From Bacillota bacterium (GTDB taxonomy: Bacteria > Bacillota > Bacilli > Alicyclobacillales > SLC66), in assembly GCA_021828865.1 (NCBI GenBank), contig JAJZCW010000016.1:1-64000 (forward strand): 64,000 nucleotides of DNA. Direction: 5' to 3'. Positions 18,207 through 25,870 of the stretch are shown in pieces; the first letter of the stretch is position 1, and every line of letters begins with the position of its first letter. The translations under genes were made by a program, and so were the position numbers. The notes under the pieces were generated by a model, which was not told the DNA's origin, did not search any database, and saw only the letters and a program-made list of their open reading frames with translations.

Positions 18207-19067
18207 TTACCTTGCCACAGTTAGGACATGCACCGCCTCCGCGCCGCCGCGGTATAACACTTCTGCGCAGGCATCCGCCGTACTTCCTGTGGTCAGCACA
18301 TCATCCACCAAAAGTACCGTCTGCCCTGCCACCTGGTTGATAGTAGACGTTGTCCTACTCAAATGATGACTCGAGTGATGCCGCAAAATGCGGCGAGTTT
18401 TGACCGGCGTTGCCAACATTTCAAAAGGATTTTGACCAGCATACTTTCTATCGATCCGATTATGCGTGGTCTGGCTGGCTCCTGCTACGGTACGTTGCAA
18501 AATATCAGCGTAGGGAAGCTTCAGCACTTTACATAAGTACTTTGCCAATTCCTCCGCCTGGTTGTAGCCGCGATTCCCCTTTTTCACCGGATGCATCGGA
18601 ACGGGAACTACCACGGCATTTCTTTCCGCCCCGTAATAGCGCAGATACGCCTCCGTGATCCATTCCCCTAAAATTGGCAGTAGAGCTACACTCCCCTGAT
18701 ACTTATAAGCTTTGATCGCCTCTTCCACCGTGCCAAGGTACCTTCCATAAGCCCTTGCCGAAAAAAACAAATGCTCGCTCGTCCGGCACTCATTGCATAT
18801 CGGCCCTGCATCAGGTCGACCACAAATCCGGCATACGCCCCCCATGATCTCCGTGATCCCTTCCTGACAGCGAGCACAAAGGTGAGCCCTGGACCAGCCT
18901 TTTGGCTCACGATGAAAAGGAAATTCGCACAATGGGCAATGAGCCGGTTCTGGAAAGAACAAATCCACGATGCGACCGAATAACGGATGAAGTCGCCGCT
19001 TCTCCATACCTAGATCCAATTGTCTATTTAAGCGATCATTCGCTGATGGTGGTAGTTTGGCAACCAT
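18207..19067 (-). CDS. comFC: ComF-family phosphoribosyltransferase-like competence protein
   Basis: ComFC is needed for DNA uptake in naturally competent Bacillota and acts in the cytoplasm with the ComFA translocase. The product is about 286 residues. It has an N-terminal zinc finger of four CxxC pairs (CPLC, CARC, CRICG, CNEC; about residues 38-90) and a type I phosphoribosyltransferase domain with the PRPP loop VLLVDDVLTTGSTADAC. A His/Arg-rich insert (RRILRHHSSHHLSR) before that loop is unusual. ATG 19067 with GGGGGA eight bases upstream is preferred over ATG 19088. No comFA is next to it; yvyF follows. Confidence 0.88.
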   Translation of the reverse strand: MVAKLPPSANDRLNRQLDLGMEKRRLHPLFGRIVDLFFPEPAHCPLCEFPFHREPKGWSRAHLCARCQEGITEIMGGVCRICGRPDAGPICNECRTSEHLFFSARAYGRYLGTVEEAIKAYKYQGSVALLPILGEWITEAYLRYYGAERNAVVVPVPMHPVKKGNRGYNQAEELAKYLCKVLKLPYADILQRTVAGASQTTHNRIDRKYAGQNPFEMLATPVKTRRILRHHSSHHLSRTTSTINQVAGQTVLLVDDVLTTGSTADACAEVLYRGGAEAVHVLTVAR

Positions 19068-19116
19068 GTCCTTATTCCCCCATTTCAAATGTACAAGGAG
19101 AGACGCTTTTTCACCA

Positions 19117-19143
19117 TCAAAAAAAGGAGTATTCGCACTCCTT
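19117..19143 (-). terminator. terminator of the pho operon
   Basis: On the minus strand GGAGT-gcgaat-ACTCC is followed by seven T residues, about 50 bases after the histidine kinase stop. It ends the phoU-recD2-phoP-phoR transcript before comFC. Confidence 0.88.
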
Positions 19144-19191
19144 TCCCATCAAACTTTGGAGAGTATGCTATTCATCCTCCGCATTCACCCA

Positions 19192-20502
19192 TCAAATCTC
19201 TTCTTCCGCCGTCACCTCAAGGCTCGCCACATCAAAGAAAAACCTGCTCCCTTGATTCACCTGCGAACTCACGCCCACATGTCCGCCATGCGATTCCACC
19301 AGGTGCTTGACGATCGCAAGCCCGAGCCCCGTACCTCCCGACTGGCGGCTGCGTGCCTTATCCACCCGGTAAAACCGCTCAAACACCCTCCCGATATCGG
19401 AAGTCGGAATGCCAACGCCCGTATCTTCTACGGCAAACACTAAACGATCCGCAAACCGCTCGACCGACAGCGTAATGGTGCCACCCGCATGCGTGAATTG
19501 CAACGCATTGCTGACGAGGTTCATCAGAATCTGCTGCAAGCGGTCCCCATCAGCGTAGGCCAGGCACTCCCCATCGCAATCCACTTGATAAGCCAGCTGC
19601 ACCCCAGCCTCGCCCGCCTGAAACGAATAAATGTCGACGATTTTTTGCAGCATCCACTCCGCATCCACAGGTCCAAGGTGAAGTTCAATCTGTTTGGCCT
19701 CAATCCGCGACAAATCAAGCAAATCTTCTACCAGTCGCCCGATCCGGTCCGCTTCTTCACGCATGATTTCAATAAACTGCCTGGCCGTAGGCAAATCACT
19801 CAGTGCCCCGTCCAAAAGCGTCTCCGCAAAGCCTTTTAGCGCTGTGATCGGCGTCTTTAATTCATGGCTGACATTAGCCACAAAGTCGCTTCGCATATGC
19901 TCCAGGCGCTTCCACTCCGTCACGTCGTGGAGCAGCACCACAGCCCCAGCTAATCCCCCACTCGCCTGACGGATGGGTGTCACGTGAGCTTCAATCGTCA
20001 TTTCTTTAGGTTTATGCAGCTGGACTTCCCGCTTTTGCACCTCTCCCCCCGCAATCGCCTCATCCACCAGTGACGAGAGTCCATAGTGGTGCCCCGCTTC
20101 CCAATGCCACCTGCCAACGATCTCCGCCTCGCTGATGCCCAGCAGTTCCTCTGTCGCCTGATTGACGAGGATGATCTTGCCCGCCTTATCGATCACGATC
20201 ACGCCGCTCACCAAGTGGCTCATGATGCTGATCAGTTTGCTTCGCTCTTGGAGCGTTTCATCTCTTGCCGTTTCCAGTGAATCTAACACGTTATTCATTT
20301 GGTTGATCAAATCGCCAAGCTGCCCCTGCTCATACACCCAGGCATGAAGGTCGACGTGCTCCGAACGGCTTTTTTTTAAGATGAGAGAAAGCTCTCCCTG
20401 CACTTTTTGAATGTGTGCCAGCCGCTTAAAGAGAAACCCCGTCACCCCGACAAATACCACCGCCACCACGAGGGCGATTGGCCCAACAATGCTCCATCCC
20501 AA
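19192..20502 (-). CDS. phoR: PhoR-type sensor histidine kinase
   Basis: The product is about 436 residues. It has one N-terminal membrane segment (about residues 5-25), no sizeable outside domain, a linker, a PAS domain (about 90-195), HisKA with the phospho-acceptor His near 213 (VSHELKTPITALKG), and HATPase_c (N box LMNLVSNALQFT, G1 DTGVGIP, G2 GGTGLGLAI). Short PhoR proteins of this layout sense phosphate status through PhoU and the Pst transporter. The start is TTG 20502, seven bases after the regulator's stop, with GGGGGGAG overlapping that stop; this shortens the open frame by 28 codons. Pairing with phoP and phoU supports a phosphate role, although no pst genes lie in the window; a WalK/ResE-like role is the alternative. 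Confidence 0.88.
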   Translation of the reverse strand: MGWSIVGPIALVVAVVFVGVTGFLFKRLAHIQKVQGELSLILKKSRSEHVDLHAWVYEQGQLGDLINQMNNVLDSLETARDETLQERSKLISIMSHLVSGVIVIDKAGKIILVNQATEELLGISEAEIVGRWHWEAGHHYGLSSLVDEAIAGGEVQKREVQLHKPKEMTIEAHVTPIRQASGGLAGAVVLLHDVTEWKRLEHMRSDFVANVSHELKTPITALKGFAETLLDGALSDLPTARQFIEIMREEADRIGRLVEDLLDLSRIEAKQIELHLGPVDAEWMLQKIVDIYSFQAGEAGVQLAYQVDCDGECLAYADGDRLQQILMNLVSNALQFTHAGGTITLSVERFADRLVFAVEDTGVGIPTSDIGRVFERFYRVDKARSRQSGGTGLGLAIVKHLVESHGGHVGVSSQVNQGSRFFFDVASLEVTAEEEI

Positions 20503-20509
20503 TTGACGC

Positions 20510-21208
20510 TTACTCCCCCCGGACGAACTTGTACCCCACACCACGCACCGTTTTGATGTACTTAGGCAGCTTGGGATCGTCCTCAATTTTGTCGCGAAGG
20601 TGGCTAATGTGCACGTCCACTAGCCTGGTGTCGCCTGCGTATTCATACCCCCACACACGATCAAGCAACTGATCGCGGCTGACCACACGGTCCATATTTT
20701 TCAGCAAATAATGCAGCAAATCAAACTCCCGCGGTGTGAGTTCAATCACTTCCCCACGTACCATCACCTCATAGCGCTCCGGGTCAAGTCGCACATTTCC
20801 CACCACAAATTGCGCCGTTTCCTCCGGTCGCGAGGGACTCTCATCCGATTTTCTCCGCAGCACCGCGCGCACCCTCGCCACGAGTTCTCGCGGACTAAAA
20901 GGCTTCGTCACATAGTCGTCCGCCCCTATTTCCAGTCCCAGCACGCGATCGATCTCTTCGCTCCTTGCCGTCAACATGATGATGGGGAGCTTTGACCCGT
21001 CCTGACGAAGCCGTTTGCACACTTCCACTCCGCTCAGTCCTGGCAACATCAAATCCAGCACCAAGAGATCCACTTCCCCCCGCGCCATCTCCATTGCCGT
21101 ATTGCCGTCCGCAGCTGTCACTACCTCAAACCCCGCCTGCACTAGGTTGTACTCCACCAACTTTCTAATCGACTCTTCATCGTCGACGACCAACACTCGT
21201 TCACTCAT
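20510..21208 (-). CDS. phoP: PhoP-type OmpR-family response regulator
   Basis: The 232-residue regulator has a receiver domain (acidic pocket VVDDEE, phospho-acceptor Asp near residue 52 in LVLDLMLPG, Lys in YVTKPFSP). It also has a C-terminal winged-helix DNA-binding domain (LTPREFDLLHYLLKN ... VDVHISHLRDKIE ... VRGVGYKF). It overlaps the recD2 stop codon by four bases (ATGA), so translation is probably coupled. Together with phoR downstream and phoU at the head of the operon it is best read as the phosphate-starvation regulator. Confidence 0.88.
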   Translation of the reverse strand: MSERVLVVDDEESIRKLVEYNLVQAGFEVVTAADGNTAMEMARGEVDLLVLDLMLPGLSGVEVCKRLRQDGSKLPIIMLTARSEEIDRVLGLEIGADDYVTKPFSPRELVARVRAVLRRKSDESPSRPEETAQFVVGNVRLDPERYEVMVRGEVIELTPREFDLLHYLLKNMDRVVSRDQLLDRVWGYEYAGDTRLVDVHISHLRDKIEDDPKLPKYIKTVRGVGYKFVRGE

Positions 21209-23373
21209 CCGAGATCACCGCTTCCCTTCAACCGCTCCGATAAATGGGTATACCTTCTCATCGCATCCACTTTCTTCACCGCAAGCTCCAGCGCCGACTT
21301 TTGCCCCACAATCACAAGGAGCGACTTCGCCCTCGTCATCGCCGTATACAGCAATTGGCGATAAAGCATCATCGCATGTTCGCGAAAGAGCGGCAGCACC
21401 ACGCACGGATATTCGCTCCCTTGGCTTTTATGGACCGACACCGCATACGCATGGACAATTTGTGAAAGTTCTGAACGCTCCAACCACACTTCCCTCGCAT
21501 TCTCATCCCCGCCAAACGTGATGGCAAGGCGATCTTCTTCAATCGCCGTCACGATCCCCACATCGCCATTAAATATATCCCGGTCATAATCATTTTTGAT
21601 ATTCATAATTTTATCCTGCCAATAAAAAACGCGCCCGCCGCTCGTCAGTTTTGGTCCTTCCTGCCGCGTTAATCTCGCGCTCAAGCGTTCATTCAAGCGG
21701 TCGATCCCGCAATACCCTTTGCGCATCGGCGATAGTACCTGCACATTTCGCTTTGCATCGGCTTTTAAGTAGCGTGGCAACCTCACAGCAGCCAGATCTG
21801 CCACTAGTTCCGCGGCACGTTCAGGATCATTTTCTTCAATGAAAAAAAAGTCTCCGCTGCGCGTCCCTATATCAGGCATCCGTCCATTTCTCACCGCATG
21901 CGCCGCCGTGATGATCGCGCTGTTCTCGCCCTGCCGATAAACGTGCGAGAGCGCGAACACGTGCGCCACACCCGATGCAATGAGATCCTGAAGGATTTGC
22001 CCTGGTCCCACCGCAGGCAATTGCTCCGGGTCGCCTACCAGCACCAACCTCACCGTATCCGGCAATGCATCAAGCAGGTGCATAAAAAGCGGCGCATCGA
22101 TCATCGAGGCTTCATCGACGATAAAAACGTCCCCTTCAAGTGGGTTGTCTCGTCCACGCATAAAATGCAGACCTGCGCCTTTTTGCTGTCCCACTTCGAG
22201 CAATCGGTGCAAGGTTTGCGCAGAATACCCTGTGCTCTCCGCAAGGCGCTGTGCGGCACGTCCAGTCGGCGCCGCAAGTACAGGACGAAGGCCACGCATT
22301 TCTGCTTCCTGCACGATAGCCTTGACGGTCGTGGTCTTCCCGGTGCCGGGACCGCCTGTGATGATCACGAGTGGTTCCTGCCAGATGGCTCTTGCCGCAG
22401 CCGCCTGCTCCGGCGCCAACTCATTTGCAACAGTGTGGGATTCCATTTCAAGCGGCTGTAATGATTGCTTATTTTTCTCTTGTAAAAAAGCTTGTAGCCG
22501 CGATGCGATACTAGTTTCCACCTTATACATGGGGAGCCCGTACACGGCGAGTTCTTCTCCGTATTGTTCCATCGCCACCGCCCGCCTTGCCATGAGGCGA
22601 CTAGAGACCACTGCCACCTCTTCTGCTGGTAACCGAAGCAGTTCACCCGCGCGAGTGGTCCACTCGTCAATCGGCAAATAAAGATGGCCATCCTCCTCCG
22701 CTGCGCGTAGCACATGAATCAACGCTGCAGAGAGTCGCTCTGGCGAATGCTCTGAAATCCCCACCGCCTGCGCCATGCGATCCGCCGTGAGAAACCCAAT
22801 CCCGCGCACGTCCTCAACCATTTGATAGGGGTGATGCTGCAGAATTTCCATCGCAGCGCTGCCACTCCCATAGCGGTCTGCGAGTTTATCCGCCAGATGT
22901 AGTGGCAATCCATGCCCACGCAAAAAAGCAGCCAAGCGCGCTACTTCCTGCGCCTCAGAGAATGACTGGATCAACTTGGCAGCCCTCGACTTACTAAGCG
23001 CGGCAACCTCCGCAAGACGCTCCGGCTCATGCATGAGCACATCAATTGTCTGCACGCCAAAATGGCTCACGATCACTTTGGCCGTCTTTGGCCCTATTCC
23101 CTTAAACCTGCCACTTGCCAAAAAGCGCTCAATACCTAGTGCGCTTGTCGGCGCTTGTTCAGAGAAGGAATCCACCTGAAACTGTTTGCCGAACGAAGGA
23201 TGAAATGCGTATCTGCCCACCAGTTCGTACTCGCCACCGAGGTGCAAATCCCGAAGGTTTCCCACTGCCCTCAGCGTGTCGCCGTTAAAGAGCCTTGCGC
23301 GAAGCACCGCAAATCCGCTGTCCTGCTCTACCAGAAACTTTTCCGCCGTCACACGAATCCGTTCTGTAGCCAT
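21205..23373 (-). CDS. recD2: RecD2-type 5'-3' DNA helicase
   Basis: RecD2 is a superfamily 1B helicase acting in DNA repair and replication-fork maintenance without RecBC. The 722-residue protein has N-terminal OB-like and helix-hairpin-helix regions (SGRFKGIGPKTAKVIVSHFG, VEDVRGIGFLTADRMA), Walker A (IITGGPGTGKTTT), motif II (VFIVDEASMID), SPMRKGYCGI, and C-terminal motifs VHKSQGSEYP and YTAMTRAK. ATG 23373 overlaps the last base of the phoU stop (TGATG), so an upstream ATG (23421) inside phoU is not needed. Its position between phoU and phoP is unexpected for a repair helicase and suggests joint transcription with phosphate genes. Confidence 0.92.
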   Translation of the reverse strand: MATERIRVTAEKFLVEQDSGFAVLRARLFNGDTLRAVGNLRDLHLGGEYELVGRYAFHPSFGKQFQVDSFSEQAPTSALGIERFLASGRFKGIGPKTAKVIVSHFGVQTIDVLMHEPERLAEVAALSKSRAAKLIQSFSEAQEVARLAAFLRGHGLPLHLADKLADRYGSGSAAMEILQHHPYQMVEDVRGIGFLTADRMAQAVGISEHSPERLSAALIHVLRAAEEDGHLYLPIDEWTTRAGELLRLPAEEVAVVSSRLMARRAVAMEQYGEELAVYGLPMYKVETSIASRLQAFLQEKNKQSLQPLEMESHTVANELAPEQAAAARAIWQEPLVIITGGPGTGKTTTVKAIVQEAEMRGLRPVLAAPTGRAAQRLAESTGYSAQTLHRLLEVGQQKGAGLHFMRGRDNPLEGDVFIVDEASMIDAPLFMHLLDALPDTVRLVLVGDPEQLPAVGPGQILQDLIASGVAHVFALSHVYRQGENSAIITAAHAVRNGRMPDIGTRSGDFFFIEENDPERAAELVADLAAVRLPRYLKADAKRNVQVLSPMRKGYCGIDRLNERLSARLTRQEGPKLTSGGRVFYWQDKIMNIKNDYDRDIFNGDVGIVTAIEEDRLAITFGGDENAREVWLERSELSQIVHAYAVSVHKSQGSEYPCVVLPLFREHAMMLYRQLLYTAMTRAKSLLVIVGQKSALELAVKKVDAMRRYTHLSERLKGSGDLG

Positions 23374-24032
23374 CAGGTATTGAGATCGCGGCGCACGCCT
23401 TCGACCATATAAATGACCCATTCGCCAATATTCGTGGCGTGATCCCCGATTCGCTCCAAATTTTGAGCAGCCAGCAAGAGCAGCGTGGCCTGCTGTACTG
23501 AAGATGGCGTCGAAATCATCAACAGCAGCAATTCCTGAAAGATTTGCCGGTACAGTGTATCCACTTGGTCATCAAGCTCCGCCAGCGATTCGGCCATGGC
23601 CACGTCCCTGCGGATAAAAGCGGTTAAGCCATCCCTCACCATGGTTTCCACCAGTTTGGCCATCCGTGGGATGTCAATCAGCGGTTTGATCCAAGGCTGA
23701 CTGTCCATCTGCAAAATGATTTTTGCCATGTCCACCGAATGGTCTGCCATCCGTTCAAGATCCGTGACCGCCTTCAGGACCGTGCCCAAGATTCGCAAAT
23801 CACTCGCAAGCGGCTGCTGAAGCGCAATCAGACTCAATGACCTGGTTTCCAGATCAATCTCCATCTGATCGATTTGGTCGTCCCCGCGAATCACTTCCTG
23901 AGCCAACTCTTTATTTTGCTCGGTCAACACGCGTACCGCTTTAAAAATCGACTCCTCCACCAGCGCCCCCATACGAAGGAGGTCCTGCTGCAACACTTCA
24001 AGGTCATTATGAAATTGACGCCTTGCTTCCAT
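23373..24032 (-). CDS. phoU: phosphate signalling protein PhoU
   Basis: PhoU is a cytoplasmic helical-bundle protein that damps PhoR and the Pst transporter when phosphate is plentiful. The 219-residue product carries both repeats of the fold, with metal-binding signatures in DLERMADHSVDMAK (about residue 90) and NLERIGDHATNIGEW (about residue 195). GGGGGAG lies about six bases before the ATG. It heads the operon phoU-recD2-phoP-phoR and has a palindrome upstream (24073-24091). Confidence 0.93.
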   Translation of the reverse strand: MEARRQFHNDLEVLQQDLLRMGALVEESIFKAVRVLTEQNKELAQEVIRGDDQIDQMEIDLETRSLSLIALQQPLASDLRILGTVLKAVTDLERMADHSVDMAKIILQMDSQPWIKPLIDIPRMAKLVETMVRDGLTAFIRRDVAMAESLAELDDQVDTLYRQIFQELLLLMISTPSSVQQATLLLLAAQNLERIGDHATNIGEWVIYMVEGVRRDLNT

Positions 24033-24072
24033 TATTCACTCCCCCTTTTTGTCCCATCAGGGGCTTCTTTAT

Positions 24073-24091
24073 TTTACAAGAAATTTGTAAA
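24073..24091. promoter_or_regulatory. 19-bp palindrome upstream of phoU
   Basis: TTTACAA (24073-24079) and TTGTAAA (24085-24091) form a perfect inverted repeat with a 5-base centre, about 40 bases before the phoU start and downstream of a minus-strand TATAAT (near 24108-24113). The layout suits a repressor operator controlling the phoU operon. It does not look like tandem direct Pho-box repeats. The protein that binds is unknown. Confidence 0.5.
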
Positions 24092-24116
24092 GAATTTATA
24101 AACATCCCCATTATAT

Positions 24117-24142
24117 AAAAAAAAGAAAGCGCTTTAGCGCCT
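24117..24142 (-). terminator. terminator of the small gene at 24191
   Basis: On the minus strand AGGCGC-taaa-GCGCTT is followed by a T-rich run (TTCTTTTTTTT), about 50 bases after the small gene's stop codon. Confidence 0.7.
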
Positions 24143-24190
24143 CCCTTAAAAAAATGGCAACCGAAATTGCGCACCAATCACCTATCTTTA

Positions 24191-24379
24191 TTATTCACTC
24201 ACCGCGTATTTTCGAATCATCGAAGGCGCGGCATGCTGTTGACGCATTAGCTCTATCAAGTCATTTTCTACAGTGCGCAACTCGTTTAGAATCACAAAGC
24301 GATGTGCCCCATCAGTAGCTAGCAACCAATCCTGCAACAATCGTCGTTGCCGGAGTCGAAGGTGTTGAATGTCAGTCAT
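24191..24379 (-). CDS. small hypothetical protein, 62 residues
   Basis: The predicted product is a short, Arg/Leu/Gln-rich helical protein with no motif I recognise. It is judged real because AGGGAGGG stands eight bases before the ATG and a good terminator follows the stop. It sits between phoU and the divergent XRE-TPR regulator. There is a faint resemblance in length and helix content to small Spo0E-like phosphatases, but their signature is absent, so I do not assign that function. Confidence 0.6.
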   Translation of the reverse strand: MTDIQHLRLRQRRLLQDWLLATDGAHRFVILNELRTVENDLIELMRQQHAAPSMIRKYAVSE

Positions 24380-24488
24380 TGAGTCATCCCTCCCTAACTT
24401 ACCTTCCTCTCCATTTTAAATCAAAGAAATGTTAAGATAAACTTATAAGTGTAATTTTTTTGTGAAATTTTTCGCAAACTATAGTGCC

Positions 24489-24517
24489 TTGCCAGATGAG
24501 CATTAATGATTTATGAT
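24489..24517 (+). promoter_or_regulatory. promoter of the XRE-TPR regulator
   Basis: TTGCCA (24489-24494), a 17-base spacer and TATGAT (24512-24517) lie about 40 bases before the start codon. It is a good match to the housekeeping sigma consensus. Confidence 0.65.
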
Positions 24518-24559
24518 CCCTTATAGATCAATTACATTTTAAGAAAATGAGGTAATGCC

Positions 24560-25816
24560 ATGTCTTCGCTGATCGGTCAAAGGATAAGAGAATTGCGCAT
24601 TGCCCGCGGTATGTCGCAAACGCAACTCGCCAAGGGAATTGTCACCCCCAGCATGATTAGCCAAATTGAGGCAGGGAAAGCTCATCCCTCCAACGCGTTA
24701 TTAAAAAAATTAGCGAAACGCTTAGAGGCTCCTGAAGATGCACTGACCATTGCCCCCTCTCAAGATGAGGCGATCATTGCCCGAATGGAGGTCGTCAATT
24801 CTTGTCTTACACTTGGAAGACTGGATGAAGCTGAAGAGCTAATTAATGAAGCGATGGATCTCTCCTCAGAGAACCTGGAGTTCCATTACTTGAAAGGTAA
24901 ATTACTTCTTATCAAAAAAATGTATCCAGAGGCTTACGTGGAGTTCGAAACCGCACTGAAACTTTCAAGAGAACAGGGCCGGTTCGAATATTTGCCTGAA
25001 CTTTACCTTTTTGAAGGAGATACGTACCAGGAAGTGGGAGACTACGACACTGCCATTCACCTTTATGATCAGGCGCTCCGTCATCTTCATAAGCACATGG
25101 AAAAAAGCGGCTTGCTTGAAGCCAGAATTTCGATGCGCATGAGTGAAGCGAAGCAGGCACTGGGTGAGGAAACTGAAGCCAGACGCTATGCGGAACGGGC
25201 TGGCGAACGAGTGGCGCTCGGTGAACGTTCTAAAATGCTCGCACAAGAACAGTTGTCTCGCGCGATTGAGACGCTCTCCCATGGTAATGATGGGGAAGCC
25301 AAACGTCTCGCCTCCGAAGCACGTTCTTTATTTGACGTGTTCCACTGGCTTGAATCCTCTATAGAAGCAGAATTGATCCTCGTCCGACAAGCGCTTGAGC
25401 AAGGCGATATTGACTATGCGCGGGAACACCTTTTTTCCTGCGAAACAAGGAGCACCACGTTTGCCGATGAGTGTTTGCGCTCCCGCATGCTCTACTTGGA
25501 GAGTGAACTGGCATTTCAACAAGGCGAAGAGGAACACGGCTTAACCTTACTTGAGCAGACGCTCACCCTCTGTACCAGCCCGAATGATGATCGCAGCAAA
25601 GCCTATTTGCGTGGCGCGATCGTGGCAGAAAAATTGAAGAACTACGACCTTGCCATCACCTTTGCTGATGCGGCCTATTCGGAAAGCCTTCAACTCAATC
25701 AATTTGTGATGGCTGCGGATGCTTCTAAGATGTTGGCTAGGCTCTATCGAGACAGCGGTCAAGTGGAACGGGCAGAAAAGAGCTTGCGCGCGCTCGAAGC
25801 CAATTGCAGAGTTTAA
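24560..25816 (+). CDS. XRE-family regulator with TPR domain
   Basis: The 418-residue protein has an N-terminal helix-turn-helix of the Xre/Cro class (IGQRIRELRIARGMSQTQLA ... PSMISQIEAGKAHPS, residues 5-60). It is followed by about nine TPR-like helical repeats to the C-terminus. This layout is shared with the RRNPP family (PlcR, NprR, Rap-like), whose TPR part binds secreted signal peptides. No signal-peptide gene follows it, since a bidirectional terminator lies four bases after the stop, so peptide sensing is only a possibility. GAGG stands about seven bases before the ATG and a clear promoter lies upstream. Confidence 0.8.
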   Translation: MSSLIGQRIRELRIARGMSQTQLAKGIVTPSMISQIEAGKAHPSNALLKKLAKRLEAPEDALTIAPSQDEAIIARMEVVNSCLTLGRLDEAEELINEAMDLSSENLEFHYLKGKLLLIKKMYPEAYVEFETALKLSREQGRFEYLPELYLFEGDTYQEVGDYDTAIHLYDQALRHLHKHMEKSGLLEARISMRMSEAKQALGEETEARRYAERAGERVALGERSKMLAQEQLSRAIETLSHGNDGEAKRLASEARSLFDVFHWLESSIEAELILVRQALEQGDIDYAREHLFSCETRSTTFADECLRSRMLYLESELAFQQGEEEHGLTLLEQTLTLCTSPNDDRSKAYLRGAIVAEKLKNYDLAITFADAAYSESLQLNQFVMAADASKMLARLYRDSGQVERAEKSLRALEANCRV

Positions 25817-25820
25817 TACT

Positions 25821-25860
25821 AAAAAATCCAGGGACGAAAATACTCACCCCTGGATTTTTT
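25821..25860. terminator. bidirectional terminator
   Basis: AAAAAATCCAGGG (25821-25833) pairs perfectly with CCCTGGATTTTTT (25848-25860). The A/T ends give T-runs in both directions, serving the XRE-TPR gene (plus) and the diguanylate cyclase gene (minus). Confidence 0.92.
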
Positions 25861-25870
25861 ATTGGAAATG

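Noticed and set aside
21898-22681. Plus-strand open frames of 178-187 codons
   Set aside because: They are shadows of recD2 in a GC-rich stretch where stop codons are rare.
24191-24379. Spo0E-like phosphatase as identity of the 62-residue protein
   Set aside because: The short helical size fits but the family signature is absent.
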